Notes under the pieces: model-generated | Told to the model about the DNA's origin: nothing | The model's input: only the letters and a program-made list of their open reading frames with translations | The model's database searches: none | Shown here: positions 27,087-33,471 of the stretch, in pieces | Layout of the letters: every line of letters starts with the position of its first letter | Position numbering within the stretch: the first letter of the stretch is position 1 | From: Zoogloeaceae bacterium | GTDB taxonomy: Bacteria; Pseudomonadota; Gammaproteobacteria; Burkholderiales; Rhodocyclaceae | Length of the DNA: 33,471 nt | Assembly: GCA_031290955.1 (NCBI GenBank) | Contig: JAISLJ010000146.1 | Location: 1 to 33,471 of the forward strand | Reading direction: 5' to 3' | Position numbers and translations under genes: made by a program

Positions 27087-28841
27087 ATGACCGCGAACAT
27101 CCCCTCCTCGAAAGACCATCAGGGCTTCGACCTTGATACGCCCACCCCCCTTGAATCCGTGTTCAAGAACGCGAGCAACAAGCTCGATCCCTTTGGCGTC
27201 ATGACCTCCATGATCAACGCCCATGTGGCGTGGATCATGCACCCGCAGGAACTGCGCCGCGCCATGGCTTCCCTTTCCGGCGACCTGCTCGCCCTGCAAA
27301 CGCACATCGCCCGCCGCGCCATCGGCATTCCTTCGGCAGATGTGATCCACCCTCACCCGGATGACGCCCGTTTCGCCGATGCAGCCTGGAGCGAATCGCC
27401 CACCTGGGACATCATCAAGGAATGGTATCTCGCCTTCACCCACCGTCTCCAGGACATGTACTTCGAGACACCCGGCCTCTCGGACAAGGAAAGACGCCGC
27501 GCCGCCTTCTGGCTGCGCAAATGGCTGAACGCCGTCGCCCCCACCAACTTCTTCTGGACGAACCCCGTCGCGTTGCGCAAATACGTGGAATCGAACGGCG
27601 AGAGCCTTGTGAATGGCTGGCGCAATTTCTTCCGCGATGCCGAGGCCAAGAACATCCTGATGGTGGATCCGGACGCCTTCCAGGTCGGCAAGGATCTCGC
27701 CACCACGCCGGGCAAGGTGGTCTTCAGGAACCGTCTCCTCGAAATCATCCACTACGAGCCGACAACCGCGCAGGTGCATGCCACCCCGATCCTCATCATT
27801 ACGCCCTGGATCAACAAGTACTACATTCTTGACCTGAACGCCAAGAAGAGCCTCGTGAAATACCTGGTCGACCAGGGCTTCTCCGTCTTCATCACAAGCT
27901 GGAAGAATCCCACGGCGGAAATGTCCAACGTCACCTTTGACGATTACCTGCGCGAAGGCGTTGCCCTGTCTGTGGATACGGTGCTGGATTTTGCCCAGGC
28001 GCCCAAGCTGCATCTGGTTGGCTACTGTATCGGCGGCACACTGGTTTCCGCCTACATGGCCTGGGCGAACAAGCGTTATGGCGCGGACAAGACGCCAGTG
28101 GCCGACTGGACGCTCTTCACCACCCTCACCAATTTCTCCAATCCGGGCGACATCGAAGTCTTCATTGACGAATTCAGCGTCAGCGCCCTGGAGGAATCCA
28201 TGGCGAAGAAGGGCTATCTGGATGGCAGCGAGATGGCTTCTTCCTTCCGCATGCTGCGCTCCAACAGCCTGATCTGGCACTACTGGGTGCACAGTTATCT
28301 CTATGGCGAATCCCTGCCGCCTTTCGATGTGTTGTTCTGGAACATGGACGCCACCCGTCTCCCCTACGCCATGCACAGTTTCTATCTGCGCGAGATGTAT
28401 CTCAAGAACAATCTCATCAAGCGCGACCACCTGACAATTGCGGGCGAACCCATCGACTTGCACCGGATCGTCCAGCCGCTCTACGCCGTCACGGCGAAAG
28501 ACGACCACATCGTTCCCTGGACGCAGAGCTACCGCATCCGCAAGTACCTGAGCGTGAAAGCGCCCGTGCGTTTCGTGCTCTCCACTTCCGGGCACATTCT
28601 GGGCATCGTCAATCCGCCGGTAAATCCGCCCAAGCGTTCGTTCTGGGCAGGCGACCCCCGCTACAACGAGCATTACGAGGATTGGCTGAAGCGCACCGAA
28701 AAAACTCCCGGCACCTGGTGGAGCGACTGGGTTTCCTGGCTCAAGTCCCGCGGCGACGAGCAAGTGAAAGCACTGCCCGCCGCAACCCAAAAATACCCGG
28801 CACTCGCAGACGCCCCCGGCATCTACGTCCTGGAAAAATAG
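27087..28841 (+). CDS. phaC: Poly(3-hydroxyalkanoate) synthase, class I
   Basis: GYCIGGTL lipase-like Cys box; ILIITPWINKYYILDLNAKKSLVKYLVDQGFSVFITSWKNP; TSGHILGIVNPP, characteristic of class I PhaC. Confidence 0.94.
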   Translation: MTANIPSSKDHQGFDLDTPTPLESVFKNASNKLDPFGVMTSMINAHVAWIMHPQELRRAMASLSGDLLALQTHIARRAIGIPSADVIHPHPDDARFADAAWSESPTWDIIKEWYLAFTHRLQDMYFETPGLSDKERRRAAFWLRKWLNAVAPTNFFWTNPVALRKYVESNGESLVNGWRNFFRDAEAKNILMVDPDAFQVGKDLATTPGKVVFRNRLLEIIHYEPTTAQVHATPILIITPWINKYYILDLNAKKSLVKYLVDQGFSVFITSWKNPTAEMSNVTFDDYLREGVALSVDTVLDFAQAPKLHLVGYCIGGTLVSAYMAWANKRYGADKTPVADWTLFTTLTNFSNPGDIEVFIDEFSVSALEESMAKKGYLDGSEMASSFRMLRSNSLIWHYWVHSYLYGESLPPFDVLFWNMDATRLPYAMHSFYLREMYLKNNLIKRDHLTIAGEPIDLHRIVQPLYAVTAKDDHIVPWTQSYRIRKYLSVKAPVRFVLSTSGHILGIVNPPVNPPKRSFWAGDPRYNEHYEDWLKRTEKTPGTWWSDWVSWLKSRGDEQVKALPAATQKYPALADAPGIYVLEK

Positions 28842-29038
28842 GTCTTGCAGACGGCGACTTTGCGGACGGCAATTTTCTCTTCCAACCGTTGATGCGCGCT
28901 TTCCCCTCGTCTCCTTGGGGAGGGCGGGCCTCTGCGCAGGGGCGGGAGAAGAGATTGTCTGCCGTCCGCAGGACCAGACTTGCTGTCCGCAGTACCTTAA
29001 TCTGTTATTCTTGTACGTCTTTCCTGATTTCCTTGCCG

Positions 29039-30232
29039 ATGCCTGTCTTGCCTCCCATTCTTTCTTCCCCGTTTCCCGCACTCAAAATCAAGGACAAATC
29101 CCTGTTGCCCATTGTTCAGGGTGGCATGGGCGTTGGCATTTCGGCGCACCGGCTGGCGGGGGCCGTGGCGGCGGAAAATGCCGTGGGCACTGTGGCGAGC
29201 ATCGATCTGCGCTGCCATCATCCCGATCTCATGGAAATGACCCGGCGTCTCAAGAACCGGGAAGCCAACAAGGCTGCCATCTGCAAGGCGAACAACATCG
29301 CGCTGGATCGGGAAATCAGGCAGGCGCGGCAAATCGCCCAGGGACGCGGGCTGGTCGCGGTAAATGTCATGCGCGCCATTTCCCAGTATCAGGAGCATGT
29401 TCGCCAATCCTGTGAATCCGGGGCTGAGGCCATCGTGGTGGGCGCGGGCCTGCCGCTGGATTTGCCGGATCTCACCACGGATTTTCCGCGCGTGGCGCTC
29501 CTGCCCATCCTCTCGGATGAGCGCGGCGTGCGTCTCATCCTGAAGAAGTGGATGCGCAAGGGCCGCCTGCCGGACGCCATTGTGATCGAACATCCCGCCT
29601 ACGCGGGCGGGCACTTGGGCGCGGCCCGGAAGGAAGATGTCGGCGACCACCGCTTCGATTTCGAGACCGTGATTCCCGGCGTCCTGCAAGCGTTCAAGGA
29701 TCTGGGGCTGGAATCGGAAAAGATTCCCCTGATTCCCGCAGGCGGACTGGGGCTGCACGACAAGGTGGCGCGAATGTTCGGGCTGGGCGCTGCCGCCGTC
29801 CAGGTGGGCACGGCCTTTGCCGTCACCGAGGAGGGGGATGCGCATCCGGAATTCAAGAAGGTGCTCATCGGCGCTGCCCGGGAAAAGATCGTCGAATTCA
29901 TGAGCTGCGCCGGCCTCCCTGCCCGCGCCGTGCTCACGCCCTGGCTCGAAAAATATCTTTCCCGCGAAAGCCATCTCATGAAGGCGGCGGAACAGCGGAG
30001 CCACCAATGCACGCTTGCCTGGGACTGCCTCGTTTCCTGCGGCCTGCGCGACGCAAACCCGAAGCACGGCCAATTCTGCATCGACAACCAACTCCTTGCC
30101 GCCGTGCGCGGCGACGTGGACAAGGGCCTCTTCTTCCGCGGCAAATCCGCCCTCCCTTTCGGCTCCGCCATCCGCCACGTCCGCGAACTGATCCAATACC
30201 TCCTCACAGGAGAAAAACCACAGCTTGCGTGA
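29039..30232 (+). CDS. NAD(P)H-dependent flavin oxidoreductase (nitronate monooxygenase/NPD family)
   Basis: LLPIVQGGMGVGISAHRLAGAVAAENAVGTVAS…, IVIEHPAYAGGHLGA, PAGGLGLHDKVARMFGLGAAAVQVGTAFAVTEE. Confidence 0.9.
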   Translation: MPVLPPILSSPFPALKIKDKSLLPIVQGGMGVGISAHRLAGAVAAENAVGTVASIDLRCHHPDLMEMTRRLKNREANKAAICKANNIALDREIRQARQIAQGRGLVAVNVMRAISQYQEHVRQSCESGAEAIVVGAGLPLDLPDLTTDFPRVALLPILSDERGVRLILKKWMRKGRLPDAIVIEHPAYAGGHLGAARKEDVGDHRFDFETVIPGVLQAFKDLGLESEKIPLIPAGGLGLHDKVARMFGLGAAAVQVGTAFAVTEEGDAHPEFKKVLIGAAREKIVEFMSCAGLPARAVLTPWLEKYLSRESHLMKAAEQRSHQCTLAWDCLVSCGLRDANPKHGQFCIDNQLLAAVRGDVDKGLFFRGKSALPFGSAIRHVRELIQYLLTGEKPQLA

Positions 30233-30334
30233 TCGGAAGAACGGAAGGTCGAAGAGAGAAGGTCAGCGGCGCTCCGCATGCTCTCCCCCAAGCGAGGGTA
30301 AGGATATGGGCGCGTTCGCGCCGAATGGTGGATG

Positions 30335-30477
30335 TGGATTGCCGCGGGCCTTCGGCCCTCGCAATGACGAGAGTTTGGAGGTTTGGGACATTTCTGTGGG
30401 CGCTGGTTCCGTCATGGCGCGAAAGGAAGCGCGAAACGTCCCAACTCTCGTCATTGCGAGCGAAGCGCGGCAATCCA
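30335..30477. repeat. 143-bp inverted-repeat element, copy 2
   Basis: Nearly identical to 19976-20118, same length; homology continues about 48 bp past the right end (TCGGCCTTCACCTGCGCGATG…CCGCCGCTTGC). Confidence 0.88.
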
Positions 30478-30769
30478 TCGGCCTTCACCTGCGCGATGCC
30501 CTTCCCGTCCACACCGCCGCTTGCCTTTCCCTCCCTCCGCTGTGTAGAACCCTATGCCTTCGGAGACAAGAGGATTGCGCGTAACAAAGGCGAACGGATC
30601 AATCATGGCGCGCCCAGCCCGCAGGCGCTCAACGAGAAAAAGTCACTGTCCGCCAGGACTGGATTTCCCACGAGGGCCTTGTCCCTCGCTTGCGGCGGAA
30701 CGGAACACCTCAGGGGGCGAGGGTTCCATTTGCGGTATTTTCCCGGAAGGCTCTCAGGGCTTCCTGCAT

Positions 30770-32926
30770 TTACGGGCGACCAGGTCGCTTCATACAAGTA
30801 CGGGCCTTGGCGACCAGATCGCAGATGACAGGTGAAGTGTCCTGGGCATAGCGGCGCTCAAATTCGACGAGGACGGCGAAGGATTCCTCAAGCTTGTACA
30901 GTTTCACCGCCAAGGCGATTCCTTTGGAAAAGAGCGCATTGGCGACCGACTCGCGCACGGCGGGCGAAGTGTCCTGACCATAGCGACGGTCGATCTCGTC
31001 ATAGACGGAGATGCAGTCCTGAGCCTTGTCTTGCCGTCCAAGGGCCATGCCTTTGCAGAAGAGCGCATCGGCGACGTGCTCGCGCACAGCGGACGAGGTG
31101 TCCTGACCATAACGACGGTCGATCTCGTCATAGACGGCAATGCTTTTCTCGATCTTGCCTTGCTGCTCAAAGGTATAACCTTTTCGGAAAAGTGTCCGGG
31201 CAACACATCCGCGCACAGCGGGCGAGGTATCCTGACCATAACGACGGTCGATCTCGTCATAGATGGCGATGCTCTCCTTGGCTTTGCCTTGCCGTCCAAG
31301 GGTAAACCCTTTCATGAAAAAAGCATTAACTCCCAGCTCGCGCAGGTCGGGCGAAGTGCTCTGAGCGCAATGGCGGACGATTTTGTCGAAAATAGCGAAG
31401 GCATCTTCCTGCCTGTCCTGCTGGAACAGGTTCACACCCTTGTCGTACAAGGCATGAAGGGCAGCCTCTTCCTTGCTCCAGCTCCGCTGTTTCTGGGTGA
31501 TGTCTTTGTAAGTAAGTGCCGTGGCGACCTGCTCGCGCACATCGGGCGATGTATCCTTTCCGTAGCGGCTTTCGACTTCACCAAAGGCAATGATGGCTTC
31601 TTCCTGCTTGCCCTGCTGTGTCAAGACTACGCCTTTGTTGAGCAGCGCCGCAGCAGCCTGATTGCGCACGGCGGGCAAGGAATCCTGCGCATAACGGCGT
31701 TCGATTTCATCGAAGATGGCAATGGCTTCTTCCAGCTTGCCCTGCTGGATGAAAGCCGCGCCTTTGTAGAGAAGCGTTGTGGCGACCTGCTCGCGCAGAT
31801 CAGGCGAGGGATCTTCCCCGTAACGGCGGACAATTTCGTCATAGACGGCGATCTGCTCCTCAACCTTGCCTAACTGCTTCAGAAGTGCGCTTTTTTTGTC
31901 GAACACTCTTCGCAGCACTTCCTGCAGGTCGGGAAGTGAATCCTCACCATAGCGGCGAATAATTTCGTCATAGACGGCGATGATTGACTCCGCAAATCTG
32001 TCCTGCTGCAGCATGGTCGAAGCCTTGTTGTAGAGTGCCGCGACAACGTGTCTGTGCGCATCGGGAGAGGTATCTTCCCCGTAACGGCGGACAATTTCGT
32101 CATAGACGGCGATTTGTTCCTCAACCTTGCCCAACTGCTTCAGAAGTGCGCTTTTTTTGTCGAACACTCTTCGCAGCACTTCCTGCAGGTCGGGAAATGA
32201 ATCCTCACCATAGCGGCGAATAATTTCGTCATAGACGGCGATGATTGGCTCTGCAACCCTGCCCTGTTGCAGCATGATCGAAGCCTTGTTATAGAGCGCC
32301 GTGGCAACGTGTGTGCGCACATCGGGAGAGGTATCTTTCCCGTAACGGCGATCAATCTCGTTAAAGATGGTGAAGGCTTCCCGGCGCGCCCGGGGACTTC
32401 CTCCGCATCGCTTGTCCTGTTGCAGCAGGGCCATACCTGCCTTGACAAGTTCCAAGACTTCATCCGCGCTTGTTGCCTGCGCTGCCTCCGGATCGAATTC
32501 CGATTGATAGCGCCGTCCCTCTTCCTCCGGCAACGGCGTACCCTTGGCCGGGAGATACACGTCCTGCATCGCATCGTAGGCATCCAGCCCGGATTGCCGC
32601 GCCAGCGGAAGCAGCACCATCAGGAATTCCCGTACACTTCTTGTGAATTCTTCTTCGCTTCCGGCTTCCAGCGTCGGTCGCCAGAGCGCCTGTTCCCAAT
32701 TCGCCAGTTCCGTTCGTGGATCGCGGGAGAGACGAAAACGTCCCGCGCCGAACGCTTGGGCTTCCGCAAGGCGTTCCCCCAACTGCGCGAACCGGGGATT
32801 GCTCCCCACCTCCAGCGCCCGCAGACTCCGCATCGCTGCCCGCACCACGCTGATTTCCTTCACGTTCTTCGGAAGCGCTCCCGTGTGCCGCGAGCGGTCG
32901 AACAGATAGATTTCATAGGTACTCAT
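30770..32926 (-). CDS. Large TPR-type repeat protein
   Basis: Repeats of the form DTSPxVREhVAxALxxKGxxLxQQGKxEEAIAxYDEIxRRYGQ; start MSTYEIYLFDRSRHTGALP at 32926. Confidence 0.85.
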   Translation of the reverse strand: MSTYEIYLFDRSRHTGALPKNVKEISVVRAAMRSLRALEVGSNPRFAQLGERLAEAQAFGAGRFRLSRDPRTELANWEQALWRPTLEAGSEEEFTRSVREFLMVLLPLARQSGLDAYDAMQDVYLPAKGTPLPEEEGRRYQSEFDPEAAQATSADEVLELVKAGMALLQQDKRCGGSPRARREAFTIFNEIDRRYGKDTSPDVRTHVATALYNKASIMLQQGRVAEPIIAVYDEIIRRYGEDSFPDLQEVLRRVFDKKSALLKQLGKVEEQIAVYDEIVRRYGEDTSPDAHRHVVAALYNKASTMLQQDRFAESIIAVYDEIIRRYGEDSLPDLQEVLRRVFDKKSALLKQLGKVEEQIAVYDEIVRRYGEDPSPDLREQVATTLLYKGAAFIQQGKLEEAIAIFDEIERRYAQDSLPAVRNQAAAALLNKGVVLTQQGKQEEAIIAFGEVESRYGKDTSPDVREQVATALTYKDITQKQRSWSKEEAALHALYDKGVNLFQQDRQEDAFAIFDKIVRHCAQSTSPDLRELGVNAFFMKGFTLGRQGKAKESIAIYDEIDRRYGQDTSPAVRGCVARTLFRKGYTFEQQGKIEKSIAVYDEIDRRYGQDTSSAVREHVADALFCKGMALGRQDKAQDCISVYDEIDRRYGQDTSPAVRESVANALFSKGIALAVKLYKLEESFAVLVEFERRYAQDTSPVICDLVAKARTCMKRPGRP

Positions 32927-33049
32927 TCCTGATCCCCAATATGCCAACCGCCAGATTCTATCATGGCATTGCTGATTTCCAGTGGGATGAAAGAATTCAG
33001 CAGGATAACCGCGCTCTATTCTTTTTTATTGCTTTTCCTCCTGCAATAT

Positions 33050-33471
33050 CGTCGTTCGCGGGACATTCCCGGATTTGCTGCGCCGTGCCCGCTTGTGGCG
33101 GGCAAGCGGCTATGCCCATGCCAAACAGTTTAGGCGGCTCAAACGGACGCTCAAACGGCAGCGGACGATCCTGGGCATCGTGCTGCGCGAGATTGGGCGC
33201 AAGCGACCGGAGGCGACGTTGGAGAATTCGGCGAGGATAAGCCATATGGATCATTTGTTGGCGCGCGCCGAACGGATTCGCAAGCAGCAACCCAAGGATA
33301 AAAACAAGCTCTACACCCTGCATGCGCCGGAGGTGGAATGCATCGGCAAGGGCAAGGCCAGGAAGCGCTATGAGTTTGGCGTCAAGGTAGGCATCGCGGT
33401 GACGCACAAACAAGGGTTAATCGTGGGCGCAAGAGCCTTTCCGGGCAATCCTTATGACGGACACATTCTAC
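33050..33471 (+). mobile_element. IS5-like DDE transposase fragment (runs off right edge, no 5' start visible)
   Basis: Plus-strand frame DLLRRARLWRASGYAHAKQFRRLKRTLKRQRTILGIVLREIGRK…KDKNKLYTLHAPEVECIGKGKARKRYEFGVKVGIAVTHKQGLIVGARAFPGNPYDGHIL; no ATG in this frame upstream. Confidence 0.8.

Noticed and set aside
26811-29081. 756-aa minus-strand ORF opposite phaC
   Set aside because: Shadow of phaC codon usage; no domain, no start signal.

Overview
GC-rich window from a Gram-negative bacterium, probably a betaproteobacterium judging from gene content (inference). From left to right: the edge of a type I-C CRISPR-cas operon on the minus strand (cas8c fragment, cas5, cas3); hldD and cysM; a secreted hypothetical protein and a YdbH/AsmA-like protein; a cluster of WG-repeat proteins (one degenerate copy, one secreted 341-aa protein, and one 1477-aa four-module fusion); pilU and pilT; yggS-proC-yggT-yggU; an apparently frameshifted membrane protein; lplT, a lipoprotein amidohydrolase and aas; an ArsR regulator, UspA and phaC; an NPD/nitronate monooxygenase-like protein; a TPR protein; and an IS5-like transposase fragment at the right edge. 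A 143-bp inverted-repeat element occurs twice. The most interesting signal is in the roughly 190-bp gap between cas3 and cas5. It holds a single 32-nt type I-C-like CRISPR repeat (989-1020) followed by one spacer-like sequence that ends in an 11-bp hairpin. The first 11 nt of the pseudo-spacer match 10 of 11 nt of a site 73 bp upstream. That site is directly preceded by the canonical I-C PAM 5'-TTC, and the only seed mismatch falls at position 6, a flipped-out base in Cascade R-loops. The site lies on the predicted cas5 promoter. This looks like a CreR-type crRNA-like RNA that would make Cascade autorepress its own operon. No complete CRISPR array and no tRNA or rRNA genes were recognised.
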